64,000 nucleotides of DNA, taken from NCBI RefSeq assembly GCF_021130785.1, contig NC_060214.1, positions 42,453,001 through 42,517,000 of the forward strand, in the 5' to 3' direction. Position 1 is the stretch's first letter. The number at the start of each line of letters is the position of its first letter. This DNA comes from Homalodisca vitripennis (taxonomy: Eukaryota; Arthropoda; Insecta; Hemiptera; Cicadellidae). The notes beneath the pieces are model-generated. The model ran no database searches. It had not been told where the DNA came from and saw nothing but the letters and a program-made list of their open reading frames with translations. Of this stretch, positions 10,862-22,375 are shown piece after piece. The translations under genes and the position numbers were made by a program.

Positions 10862-10935
10862 TAAAGGATAAAGTAACGATCATGATTTTGGGCGGACTTT
10901 CCAAGTACGTTCATTATTAACAGTAAATATTCATT
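10862..10935 (+). pseudogene. LINE RT fragment, right part, resumes after the Helitron
   Basis: Joining 10141 to 10862 continues the reading frame of the left part: the VIPF block is followed by YKG, a stop where Asp is expected, then SNDHDFGRTF. This matches the family block FKKGDxxDxxNxRPIS. The junction has no missing or extra bases, which independently confirms the Helitron boundaries. Similarity fades after about 10935. Confidence 0.6.
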
Positions 10936-11196
10936 AAATTTATCTAGATTAATGAATGTGATTGAATGATAACATATAAAATATATCTTCTTACTGGCCG
11001 TTTTTTGTATATGTTTATTCTTTACGCCTCTGAAACTACTAAGTTGTAACGTATTGACTGTTTACATTTCTTTCAGTGGCAATCCAAAATTTACCCAAAG
11101 AATTATATTGCTTGTTTTTTTTACGGTTTTTAACTATTGAATTATGGTATAAGAGCACAATCATATTTTTAAATTTTTGCTATGACCAATTTTAAA

Positions 11197-11250
11197 ACGG
11201 CGGTTACCCATCCAAGCAGCTGCCACGCTCGGCGTTGCTTGATCCCAAAC
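11197..11250 (-). repeat. 5S rRNA-derived fragment
   Basis: On the minus strand this reads AAGCAACGCCGAGCG, then CAGCTGCTTGGATGGG, then TAACCGCC. It matches the internal control region of animal 5S rRNA (AAGCAACGTCGGGC and TTGGATGGGTGACCGCC) with few differences and the right spacing. The outer parts of 5S do not follow on either side, so this is not a 5S gene. Either a truncated 5S pseudogene or the head of a 5S-derived SINE fits. No internal SINE body or tail could be defined. Confidence 0.65.
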
Positions 11251-11299
11251 CGTTACACTGTGCCATTGGCAACAGGAAATGTTCGCTGCCACAACTATA

Positions 11300-13830
11300 A
11301 AAAAACTAAGGTTCCTATGGGCTAATAAAACAAATCATAGGATTTAGTTACAAATACTGCTTTATCTAAACAGTGGTTTGCAAGAAGACCTATAATATTT
11401 CGTGAAAAAAATATCCGTATTGCTTTATAGTACCTTGAGAATGAAATTATGTTGAGATGAAATATTTCCTCCATATTTGAACTTCCTAGTTTAAATGAGG
11501 ATAAATCACTATAATGGCCATAGTAGGATATTATTAGTATTTAGGAGAACAAGATAATTTAGAAAACAAATTTTCCTAAACCAAGCATTTTTCAGACGTA
11601 ATATATTTGTATGTTAAACTTTTTTCTTTTAACCCCTAAATATATTTTAATGACATGTGGATTTATTACCAAACAATACAAACTTGGAGATGAACTATTT
11701 CGATATAATTTAGCGTTATGCTCCTTATAAGTATAATGTGTATTTTTGTGCATTCAATAAATTAAGGGAAATCAAGTTATATGAAATTAAAGTTTAGTTT
11801 ATCCGATTTCTATACAAATATTTCAATATATTTTAATTTCAGATTGTTTTGTTCAAACGCATTTATACAGTTAAAGGACGAAACAAACACGATAATAGCA
11901 CTCAAGAATCAAGTACTTAATAAAACCAATATCCGTAAAAGATTTAAGGGTATCGTAGTGGTAACACGTTCACGGTCAAAATTTGTTCAAAGGACTTTTA
12001 TAATTACTTTCTTAGAAAGACGGCTGTAGGGTGACGAGCAAATTAGCAGTTCTACATCAATGAACCGCAGTTTACAGAAGTTGATAATAATGAAGCAATG
12101 GGGATTTCCAAAATGGTCATTCCAATGTATGTCCGCTATATTTTTCACTAGACTAGCGGATGTGTTTTGTTATGGGTGAGAGGCATTACGGTGCAGTAAC
12201 CATATTAAATAAACCCAAAGTCGCAGTTATTTCCTATGAACGATTCCCTTACGGGGAGATTTGTGTTCATGGAAGGTTTGTGAAATGGCCATATACTCAT
12301 TTGATCTTTACATTCATGCAAACAATGTTTTGTATAAATAATTTACGGAGTATTGAATGAGTAGACTGTAGAAAACAAACAACACATGGGCGTTACAATA
12401 AATATATCTATTTAAGATATAAAAACATCCTCACTACATGCACAGCACATAGAACGCCATTACGTTTTATTTAATACTTACTTATGTTAACGAAAGTGAT
12501 GTATTGCATTTCTCAGTCAACATAATTTGTTTTAGATAAAATATATGTTAAGCGAAACGTACAACTTTCCTATATGACTATATGACCATTCGTATCCATA
12601 TGAGTATCCAGGAGGCTTTTGGGGTAACCCCCCTCCCCTTATTGATACAAACATTCAAACTAGGCTTATATTTTAACTTACGTTAAACAGAATTTATACT
12701 CGTTGTCAAACAATGAATCAAACTCGTAGTTCAGTTTTGTTTTTTATTTCTTTCGATATTTTTAACTATAACAGCTGACATATTATAGTAAAACACAGGA
12801 CTTGTGCTTTATAATTTTTCTCGGAATGATAAGTCCGTCTGCTACCTCTAGGGGTTGACAAATATAATAAGACACTGTCGCTTATCAAAAGGTGTTTTAT
12901 AGTTGACCAACATTTAAAAATCAAATAATGAACTTCAACCCTTTGGTAGTGACTTAAAACACACAAAAAGTTACGTAATAACCCATGTAATTTATTTTAT
13001 ACCATCTTTTAATCAAATATTTACGAAAACCATTATTCCACAAACAACGTAAAGAAATATCATGTTAATCATAATATTATTGTTATCATAATATCTGACT
13101 TAAAGTTCGTATATTTTTATTTACATTAAGTTTTTTATTTAAATAAAAGAACATATTTTATTTACATCAAATTCCACAAATAATATATAAATAATAGATT
13201 AATATAAACAAAATATTATCATAAAGTAAATGTGAAACTCTTAATGATATCAAAATGAACTCGAGAACTTTATGCAAACAGTAAAATGTCTTTCCGATCA
13301 GATAACTTTTGAGTTTTGAGGCATTATGAGGATTAGGACTTGGATGAACAAAATGTATTATTGTTTTTAATAAAATAGTGTTTTATGGTAATGGATTTGA
13401 GTAATGTATTCTAGTCCAGTAAACGTACAGTAGATTTTACGTTATTCAGAAATGTATTATGTTCTCAATATTAAAAAAATCTTATGTTATCGAGATATCA
13501 AGGTTAAAATTTAATTTTTTTAGGATTTGAAAGGCATTGCTAATTTTAAAATCGGTTTGAGAAAACACCTTACATGTTTGAGGATAGTAAAAAAAGTTGA
13601 GTTAAGGAATAGACAAATACATGTTGTTTGACTAGAAGAAGACAAGAAGAATGCTGGATTCAAACAATTCGATTTTGTAGAAATAAAATTAACTAAATAT
13701 ACTCGTATTATAATATAACAGTTAACAGATCTAGATTGAATCCTATAAGACTGACCAGTTTATCTATAAGTCTGGTCTAAAATCACAACACAGTAACTTT
13801 AAACTAATGTCACTTTTGACATAAATAGAT
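11300..13830. other. AT-rich DNA, no gene recognised
   Basis: Several short open frames occur on both strands, but none has a recognisable domain or unusual length. A short plus-strand frame at 11781-12029 and another at 12160-12360 are typical of chance frames. I see no mobile-element ends. Confidence 0.5.
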
Positions 13831-13839
13831 AAGAATCTC

Positions 13840-14195
13840 GACAAATGTGTAAGAATTCAGTTACCTAAAGCAATTTCACATTGTAGCTAACGAAAATTAT
13901 GGTTTTAGAGAAGAAAAAGTACAACCGATGCTTTAATTGATGTTACTAAGTTAATTTTACATACAATAAAAAAACGCGTTATAGTGACATTCCTAGACCA
14001 AGATAAGGTTTTTGATTCCGTTAATAGAAGAAATCTCACTAGAAAACTGGAAATTACTGGAGTTAAGAACAACGACGTGGAGTCTCTGCAGGAATTATTC
14101 CAGTACATTTATCTTTTTGCAATTTCTGTAAGTCAAATGTATGTATGTATTGTTTGGAAACAAATAAATGAAATGAAATGAAATGTTTACTGGAA
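13840..14195 (+). pseudogene. LINE RT fragment with short-repeat tail, internally deleted
   Basis: The plus strand gives NYGFREEKSTTDALIDVTKL, then IKKRVIVTFLDQDKVFDSVN and LTRKLEITGVKN. These are the GFRxxxSTxDAL and motif A (FLDLxKAFDxVNxxxL) blocks of a LINE RT, with the second motif-A residues altered. The coding similarity stops near 14075. About 90 bases later comes ATAAATGAAATGAAATGAAATG (14164-14185), a short tandem tail like those ending other LINEs here. I infer that almost all the rest of ORF2 was deleted between motif A and the tail. Confidence 0.7.
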
Positions 14196-14199
14196 TAAA

Positions 14200-17100
14200 G
14201 GTAATTCGAATTATATGTAGCCGAGCAGTCCATAAAGTTAGTATTATAGTTTTACTGTAGAAATTTCTTTTAGATCGTGCGAGATAAATTTGTTGAGTTT
14301 AAATTCTTACATCTCACGTTTATATCACGAAGATTAGTAACAATTTTCCAAGTTGCACTCAAAAGGGTTCCCACCTGTCAAAATCTACTCTATGTTAGTT
14401 TAAAACTTCTTTAACTGTGAATAACTATTAGTTCTATTGGGCCATTGAATTGTAAGATATAAAGTATCTTGAAGTTTTTTTTGTCTATTAATTAAAACAA
14501 TTATTAAACAAAATTAGCTTCTTACAAAGTGATAAGTGAGCTTTGTTTAAATAGTCTTTAATAGTTTCGAAGACATATTAACAATTTAACGATTTCTCTA
14601 ACGATCTAACAGCAATATATCGAGAACACTCTACTCCAATTTTTATTATGCATTGTTTTTCGTTAGTTTTCTTACTAAAAACTATCACCTTTACTTTTTC
14701 AGCGTATCAACGTTCTAAGAAACTGAAAAATAAAATGCTAATTTGCTACGAAACAGATTTACGAAAATGTTGTATATTCCGTGCCTGGGGAGGAAATACA
14801 CTATCATATCAGATCTATCTTATTGTCAGATCTCAGTTTGAAGACTAATAGTTTGTCTAAAACTGTAAATACAAAGAGTATCTAATATGACATTAGAGTC
14901 TGTGGTATAATTAGAATATTGAAATTAAAATTGTCAACAAACTAAATAGATTTTTTGTCCATTTATATTGGTATACCAACATTAACTTTTATGGTGGTTA
15001 TTTCCCTATCGCTATAATATTTTTGTGTCACACTTTGTGTGTGGACCTTACATTTAGACAATGGAGGTCAACCACTCACATACAAGGCGGCGGAAACACA
15101 TACAATTACTGATTATTTGTCTAAAAATTTTTGCAGTTGTATTTACAGTAAATATATCCTTTATAATGCCTTCGTATTAATAGTATATCGGAGAAATTTT
15201 AACCTATATTAGTTAGAATGTAATTTCATTATACTTTATAACCTGTCCTGCTGTGATATTTGAAATTGCACATTTGCCCTTAATTCAAAAATAGTTACCT
15301 TAGTGTGTCTTTCTCTCTATAAGGACTGCCTGATACTTGGGACTCTGCAACTCACGTTAGTCCGGGCAGGTATTCCCCTCGGCGCTCGGAGTATCGATTT
15401 AAAATAGGACTCACAATGGTCAACCCATGCGAGCCACACACCGCCCGGTTCAGAAGGGCCGGTTTCGTCGTCGTCGGCCTGTTGTAACTGACCATCAGCG
15501 CTTTGGCATTTTTGGTTGATATAACCACAAACGCACTCTCATTAAAATTCAAACCATTGATATAAAAAGTACATGCACAATCAGCCACGTTGTTAGTTTA
15601 CATTTCCACGAAATGAGATCAACCCGGCGATGCCTCAGTTTGAAACTACTGCTGCCACGTTTAGCTTTATAGTTTGTTTATCGTATGATGGTTATTCCAG
15701 ATCAGTATTTCAAGAACGCAAATTTAATAGAATAGGCATTCCAAACTGGAAAAAAGCCTTCCTCTTTTCGTTAATATGTTCAATAGACTGTAATGCATCT
15801 CATATGGAGGCTAATTTTAACATATCTACTGTCTTATTGAAATAAAATAGCTGGCAAACTTAACGCGGCTACTTTCTTCAAAGGTCGCTTTCATCGGGTA
15901 TCAATCCCTCTTTTAGAAAAAATATATTAAAGAGCCTTCAGTTTTGTCATTAATTTATATTTGCATCTAGATAACTTCATTGCTTTAAGAAGTAATGCTA
16001 GTTGGCTTCCGGCCACGCATCTGAGTCAGATTTTGCCATGGGGCCTTGCAGATTTTGCCTTGCATACCAATTGTATTTCTTAAGAGACCCTTACTAGTCG
16101 TATCCTGTCCGTCCACATAGGTGACTAATCAATACAAGGATGTTATGAAACAGAATAAGGAGGAAATTCGGTACAGAGAAGAACGATTGTATTAGTAAAC
16201 GATGCAGCGGTCACAGAGGAGAATTGATTTTGCGCTATTATTACTTCAAAGTTTTAGGTCCGGCAACGAATGCGCTAACACTACAACTACGTCGGGCTAC
16301 CATACTCTGCTGCATTGATATCACATTGAAACCTTATGAAAAATAAATTCCCCCTAAACTATAACCAAAAAACCCCTTTTCATATCAATACCATGGTGTT
16401 TATATAATTTGCGGCGGTAGTCAGAATTTTAATGACGGTAAGTGTATGGCCGACCAAACTGATATAGCAAAGTGCACTGATGGTCATTCTTTACTGAACG
16501 GATGATAGCAAAGCCGCATCTTCCGATCATTTATGTATACAACTACTAGATAGATAACTGAGCAATTTAAAATTTGTCTTGCCGACTGGGATCTTTGGAT
16601 CTACCAGACGACAATAAGACGGCAGCTGCAGTAATTACGTATGGTGATCCCCTCGTGTTTTTGTACTTGCTCAGTCAGGTACGTAGTTATACTGAATGTA
16701 TGCTTAATAATCATGTATATTTTTTACCTGGTGATAAAAGGTTTAAGAATCATGAACTGAGCATGAAGAATTAAAAATGATGAGCAAATCAAGAATTGAT
16801 TTACTTCTTCTTGCTGTTTGACTCAAATGTCACATGTTTTAATGGTAGACTTGTCACATCCGCTCGCAAATTGTAGAAAATTCATTGCTATTCGAGGGTA
16901 GGCATAGTTGGTACTTTTATTCTAATAATTTTTTAAAATATAGGAATTCACACATTGGTAAAATCTTTTAAATTTGTAAATAGTGATTTATTCAAAGTTT
17001 AATATTTAGTGTTAAAAACAATCGTTTTCACGGGGAAAATATTTATTTGAGATAACTACATTTTTAGTTATATATTATCCAAATACTACTACAAATCTCG

Positions 17101-17220
17101 ATTACATTAAATATGTGCAAAAATGGATCTTGATAAAACAGAATTATTTTCTTAACACGTAAATGCAATCTTTTTTTTTTAAATCTAACGCATCCTTCCT
17201 AGTTTGGCAATTCACATAAA
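14200..17220. other. No gene recognised; GC-richer patch near 15.35-15.6 kb
   Basis: Mostly AT-rich sequence without recognisable motifs. A patch at about 15345-15600 is noticeably GC-richer and holds a 78-codon minus-strand frame. It is followed on that strand by GTGAGT, which could be a splice donor (about 15346-15351). The translated frame has no domain I recognise, so I do not call it a gene. A second patch at 16000-16330 is also less AT-rich and unassigned. Confidence 0.4.
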
Positions 17221-17229
17221 CTGTGCAGG

Positions 17230-18238
17230 ATGAACTAAAATCACTAATTCCTCTAAAATAAAGAACGGTGAAAGAATTGCCAGATAAGTTTTTTCAATAA
17301 ACCGAAATCAATCGAACATAATGTGAACACCTACCAACCACTCAGTAGCTATTCTCTTGTTAAAATATTATAAAGATATTGACGGTATCTAATGACCTCA
17401 CTTCCATATTAAACTCCCGGGACTATGAAAGGGCTCTGTTCACACAGAAGATAAACTTAAACAATTGCAGTCCTTCCAGGAACCAGGCTTCTGAATCGTC
17501 CTATGCCGGCCCGAACCGAGGGGCAACTATTTATGCTCGGCGCAATCTAGCCAAATTTTTCCCCCCAGAAGTTTTAAGAATGGTCTACTATGGCCTAATC
17601 CATCTTCATTTTGCGTATGGAATAAGACTTTGGGGAAGTTGTGCAAAAAACAAAATGGAGCGCGTCTTTAGACTTCAGAAAAAAGCTGTCAGAATCATTG
17701 AAAATTTGAATTACAGCGAGTCGTGTAGGGAATATTTCAGAGAGTTGAGATTGCTGGCTTTGCCCTGTCTCTATATTTTTGAGGTGATCATGTACTGCAG
17801 ATCAAGGTGCATCTTGATTCGTGGCAGGAACGGTCATCAATATGACACTAGAGGCAGGGATAACTTTCGAACTCATCAACGCAGATTGACATTAGCGCAA
17901 CATCTACCGCAAGAAGTTGGTGTCAGATTAATCAACAGGCACTCTGAAGAAATCAAAATTTCCAATAATCAAAATCGATTTAAAACGCGTCTCAATCTCC
18001 TTTTGGTGTCCAAGGCTTTTCTGCTCTGTTGATAAATTCATGATAAGCCACTGGGATATTTGAGAGTGCTGGATCTGAGGTCAATGCGATTGTGTCTTGA
18101 ATGATTGTGTGAATTGTGAATATGAGGTTGCGTTAATGTGTAGATAAAATCGTATAAATTTACTTTAACTATTGGCTATTGCGATAAGATGTAAAAAATT
18201 GTTAAAATAATGCAGTAAAGAGATTATTATTATTATTA
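17230..18238 (+). pseudogene. LINE ORF2 fragment (RT pieces and C-terminus) to 3' end
   Basis: The main frame is 17379-18032. From about residue 50 it matches the RT thumb and C-terminus: IYARRNLAKFFPPEVLRMVYY, then FAYGIRLWGSC, KAVRIIENL, YFRELRLLALPCLYIFEV, QYDTRGRDNFR and EVGVRLINR. Upstream, at about 17290-17365 in another frame, KPKSIEHNVNTYQPLSSYSL resembles the FKKGDxxxxxNYRPISLL block. The palm with motifs A to C is therefore missing by deletion. The copy ends in an ATT microsatellite at 18223-18245. Its C-terminus is clearly related to that of the LINEs at 4.2 kb and 18.3-18.9 kb, so all three are one family or close relatives. It is inactive. Confidence 0.85.
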
Positions 18239-18245
18239 TTTTATT
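18223..18245. repeat. ATT microsatellite shared by two LINE 3' ends
   Basis: Six or more ATT repeats lie exactly where the plus-strand LINE (17230-18238) ends and the minus-strand LINE (to 18870) ends. It can be read as the tail of either. Confidence 0.75.
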
Positions 18246-18870
18246 AACGTTTACAGGTGTGACAAAACGATTTTGTGTATTTTTGTGCTCTTAATTGTCT
18301 CAGCGATTCATCATAAACTCGTCAACAGAGTAAAATGCCTCTGGCACCAAAATATTTTTGAAACTGATCTTTAAATTTAGTTGTTTAATACCTTCCGGGA
18401 GACTGTTATTAGTCCGACACCAACTTGAGAAGGCAAATGTCTGAAAGCATTTCTTCTGTGTTGTTGGACTCGAAAGTTTAACAAGTTACCTCTACTGCCA
18501 TGATGGTTAAACCCCCCTTCCAACAAAGCGCACTTTGATCTGGAGTAAAGGATCACATTGAGAATATAAACAGGACAGAGTCAGTAACCCGACTTCCCTA
18601 AAAGCATCTCTGCATGACTCTCTGGCTCTCAAACAAAAAATCATTCTCACAGTTCTTTTTTGGAGAATGAAGACCCAATCCAAATTGTGTTTTGCACAGC
18701 TACCCAGAGTTTAATTCCATACCCTAGATGAGGATAGATTATGCAAAAATATGCCGTTTTCAAGACTCCGATGGAGCAATACTGTGCCAAGTTGCGAAGA
18801 GCAAAAATCTCTGATGCAATTTCTCCACAAGCGTGGTCGATGTGATTATCCCAAGTCAAACCCCGATCTA
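18239..18870 (-). pseudogene. LINE ORF2 C-terminal fragment, 5'-truncated
   Basis: The minus-strand frame at 18647-18859 starts MTWDNHIDHACGEIASEIF and continues ALRNLAQYCS and PHLGYGIKLW. After frameshifts near 18650-18690 the similarity continues in other frames, with RESCRDAFREVGLLTLSCLY and QVGVGLI. This is the same thumb and C-terminal block as in the other LINE copies. It begins abruptly at the TWDNH block (about 18860), typical of a 5'-truncated insertion. The 3' end meets the plus-strand LINE tail at the ATT repeat. Confidence 0.8.
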
Positions 18871-18879
18871 GCTACATAT

Positions 18880-21690
18880 AAAGGAATTTCGTAGTTTGAG
18901 TTTTTATTATTTACATGCTTTATACTGTAAAGTTCCATTAAATCTAGAATACAGTAAATGTTTTGTTGATAGTGCTAATATTGACAGTGTCCTGCACTGG
19001 GCGCCAAAGGAAAAATTCAACTTTTCCTGTAAAGTGACGAGATGTATAATATTTATTGAGAAATTTGTTTAAGGAAAACTGGTAATAATGATTTATTAAA
19101 ATGTCCTTAATAAAAAGCAGCAAAGAATTAAATATAGAGTAATATGAAATATTATTATATTGTTTACCGAGACTCGGCCGGCAAAGCAGATTCGGGACGA
19201 CTCAGACGAATTTCCAGAGGTTCATATCGGTTTGCTTCCGGAGTGAAAAACTCGTTGAATCATCTATTAAAGTCTATACTTTTATATTTAAATACATCCA
19301 TGACCTTTTTTATTGATACAAAAAGCCAATGTAGTTCCTAAACCTGGCAATAATACTAAATATGATTGTATAAACCTCCCACATTTTTAATTTACCGTTC
19401 TATAAATCTCCCCGAGATACAAACGGAAAGACACACATTTCTGCTTTAGATTTGGTGATAGATTTTATTTAATGTAACATTGTTTATGTACAATTCAAAA
19501 ATTTAGTTCAAAGAAATTTAAAACCTTAGAAATTTATTAAATTAATGAATAGTGTTAGTGCTATTGGTTCAAAATTAGTGAAGCCTGTAACTCGAGGGGC
19601 TGAAAAAACTTAATATATTTATCGTCTTTCCGAACGACATTCCGATAACTAAATGTGCTATTGACTTGAAATTGTGCATGAAGCTTCATATCTATTTGAG
19701 GATCACCGAGTTTCATGATGGTCTGTGTCACTCTATAGAGTTTGGTTAGGCACTAGCCAGAGAGTGGTAATAACACTAATATCTTTGTTTCGTATTGCGC
19801 ACAAAACTTGTATACAAAATTGCACACTATAGATTAATAATACCTCATTTTTTCTATTGAGTAATTATTTGTGCAGGATATTCATAAAATAAATAATAAC
19901 TTAAGAAGAAGTTATCAACATACACAAAGTAAATATTTGTTTCGTGAATGCTTAGCTGTTAGCTGTGATATTTTTAGGAAAGGGGTAAATTTATTTAATT
20001 AACAATAAATTAAACATTTAAAAAAATAATATTTTGGCCTGACAAATTGCCCCCATGTGCATACTAGTATGTCTAAATTTACTGTAAATCATCAACACAC
20101 TACAATGATTTTTTTATGTAAAAAAGGAATTTTATATTGTGGAAAATTAGCATTTATTTGTGAAACTCTTTATTTTGCTCGAAAGGTTTTAACAAATACC
20201 ACACAGTTAGAAAACATTTTATAATAGGTACTCTTTTTAATAATATGCACTGTTAAGATATTATAATTGCGTTATCGTTTTCAATTCAAGAGTATTGTCT
20301 TATTTAGCTGTTTCTCTCTGGAGCGGTTCCCTGATATTTATAACTCCAGGCTATCGCTTTCTAGATAATAAACGTGCCACTCGGAACACTAAACCACTGA
20401 AACCGTTGGCCTAACATAATATCAACTTACATGATGTTCCATTCCAATTGGCTAATTAGATAGCAATACAATCAAAAATCTGTCATAAAGCAATCATTTT
20501 CCAAACTCCTGCCTATCATGAAAATTTACATTGGACTAAAATCCTAGTTACAGTTAAAACATAGACATGCGTAGATATTAACTACTTCATCATTCAGCTA
20601 ACGCACTTTTTCCTGTCTACAGTGTCATTTACATCGTAAAAAAATTCAATACTCATGCGATAATTTTATGTAACGCTGTTCAAATGAATTGATTGACTTT
20701 ACCTACCACGTCATTCATGAGAGGGCGCAATGAAAGCTGATTGAAAAGAGGAAGGAAATTACTTTGCTTGCTCTCAATCTGAAGTATAGGTTAGGTTGCA
20801 TCTTGCACCTAATGCATAGATGACCACTGCGGTGCTGGCTTGGTATATTCATCACTGCATGACAGATCAGGTTCTATTACTTCGGAGCTCAGTGCACAGT
20901 TTTCAGCTCTGCGATCAGAGCAAACAGTGCATTCAGTGCAGGTGCAGGACACCGAGGAAACTCGCTTCCAGTCTTCTGTCAAGAACGGGGCGAGTGGGCG
21001 AGAGAGAGCGAGCAGTCGAATGACAAAGGATGAACATCCGCCCCGCTGACCAATATAGTACTCTTACTACCACTACGACGCGACAATAGTACTCTTGTCC
21101 TGCGTGCCGTGACCGTGGTCACCACCTCCTGCACTTGGTCAGGGATTCATTCATGAGTTTTTCTAAAACACTTCAATAACTAACGCTCGCGCCCACTTAA
21201 CTCTCTTTGATTATTCCTAATGACTACAATTTTGGGTATTAAAAAAATTGTTTAGATTCATCTCATAACCAGAACTAAAAACTGTTAATGATAAAGATAT
21301 GAATTTTTAAAGTAGGTGCAAGTAGTCTGGCTGAAGAATATGTCAGGAATTTATTTATAAAACATTTTCTAACTATTTATATATTTTGTAAAAACTTTTT
21401 AAAGCTATATTTAATCTTAACAAATTTAATTTTCTCAAATCATTAAAATTAAGAAATGTCACGTCCTGAAGTTACTATTTATCTACGTACAGTACAAAAT
21501 TCACTTTTTTATCATCGGCATCGGCCGTTTAATGTGGACTTCATCACAAACATTTTCTCATTTACACATATATTAATTGTAAAAATCCTGTAATATTGCT
21601 GTATTCCTATATTATTAACTTATTCCCTTACGACTTATATTGAGGTAATATGTGAAAAGCTCGTATCTATGATTTGATGTAACTCATTAT
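18880..21690. other. No gene recognised; GC-richer patch at 20.8-21.15 kb
   Basis: AT-rich sequence without recognisable domains. The patch at about 20770-21150 is GC-richer and holds GAGAGAGAGCGAGC-like purine runs (near 20999-21015) and repeated TGCACAG/GTGCA motifs. Two overlapping plus-strand frames of 67 and 69 codons lie here, but neither resembles a known protein. A promoter or non-coding exon is possible. Nothing in the sequence proves it. Confidence 0.4.
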
Positions 21691-21699
21691 GTATTGAGG

Positions 21700-21738
21700 A
21701 AATACTTCCTCCGCGTTTAGTAACTTTAAATTAGTATA
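21700..21738. repeat. Dispersed repeat R1, left piece of the occupied copy
   Basis: This piece ends AGTAACTTTAAATTAGTATA (21719-21738). The same sequence occurs near 26581 as AGTAACTTTAAATTAGT, where it runs straight into CAGTGGTTTCTTGC. In this copy the continuation (TAGTGGTTTCTTGC) is found only after 1.9 kb, at 23657. The repeat was therefore split by the transposon between. Confidence 0.75.
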
Positions 21739-22262
21739 CAGGGTGAATTTAAGTTAGTGTCGAAAAATTTTTTGGGTGATACTACTCAGTATTATAGACC
21801 AAAATATGAAAATAAAAAATCCCTATATAATCTATCTTTTAACTACGACCAATTTCGCTATTTTGTTAAAAAATCATGTTTTGTTGCAATAAAACTCAAT
21901 TTCCTCCATTATTTGTAATGTTTTTTTAATTCTGAATCCATTTTTGAAATCTACACAAAATTTTACATGGGAATAATGGAGAAAAACTGTTTTGAAAATA
22001 AGTTTGATACAAACAAATTGCTAATAAATCAAATTCTTAAGTTTTCGGCAAAAACATTAAAAAGATATTAGACCCGAGGAATTAAATGAAGTTAATTCTG
22101 AAGAGAGGCCAATACCACAAAAAACTTGCCCATTCTGTGGGCTTTAAAATGACATAATGCAGCGTTACTTTTATTTTCATCTTATACTGGTTATTAAAGA
22201 ATCAGTATTGGAAAACAAGGTCTACTTAAAATATCACGGTGCCAATTAACCAGTCAAAATTG

Positions 22263-22288
22263 TGTTTGATTCAATAATAAATCAAACA
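22263..22288. repeat. Hairpin inside the transposon
   Basis: TGTTTGATT (22263-22271) and AATCAAACA (22280-22288) form a perfect 9-bp stem with an 8-base loop. It lies just outside the left arm of the long inverted repeat. Confidence 0.7.
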
Positions 22289-22289
22289 T

Positions 22290-22375
22290 AGGCTAAACAC
22301 ATAAAGAACAGTTACAAAAAAGAATAATCATAAAAGAAAGTAATCTACAAATTACTTTCAAATTGCCTGCCTCCG
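22290..22375. repeat. Long inverted repeat, left arm
   Basis: From AGGCTAAACACATAAAGAAC to GCCTGCCTCCG this arm is the reverse complement of 23564-23653 with only a few small differences. It includes the last codons and stop of the transposase (coding for GGRQFESNL). Confidence 0.9.

Noticed and set aside
10662..10904. 80-codon minus-strand open frame
   Set aside because: It crosses the Helitron 3' boundary into LINE sequence, so it cannot be an ancestral gene.
15352..15588. 78-codon minus-strand frame followed by GTGAGT
   Set aside because: GC-richer and tempting as an exon, but no domain, acceptor or neighbouring exon could be found.
20820..21049. Two overlapping plus-strand frames of 67 and 69 codons
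   Set aside because: Neither resembles a protein; the patch is better described as unassigned GC-richer DNA.
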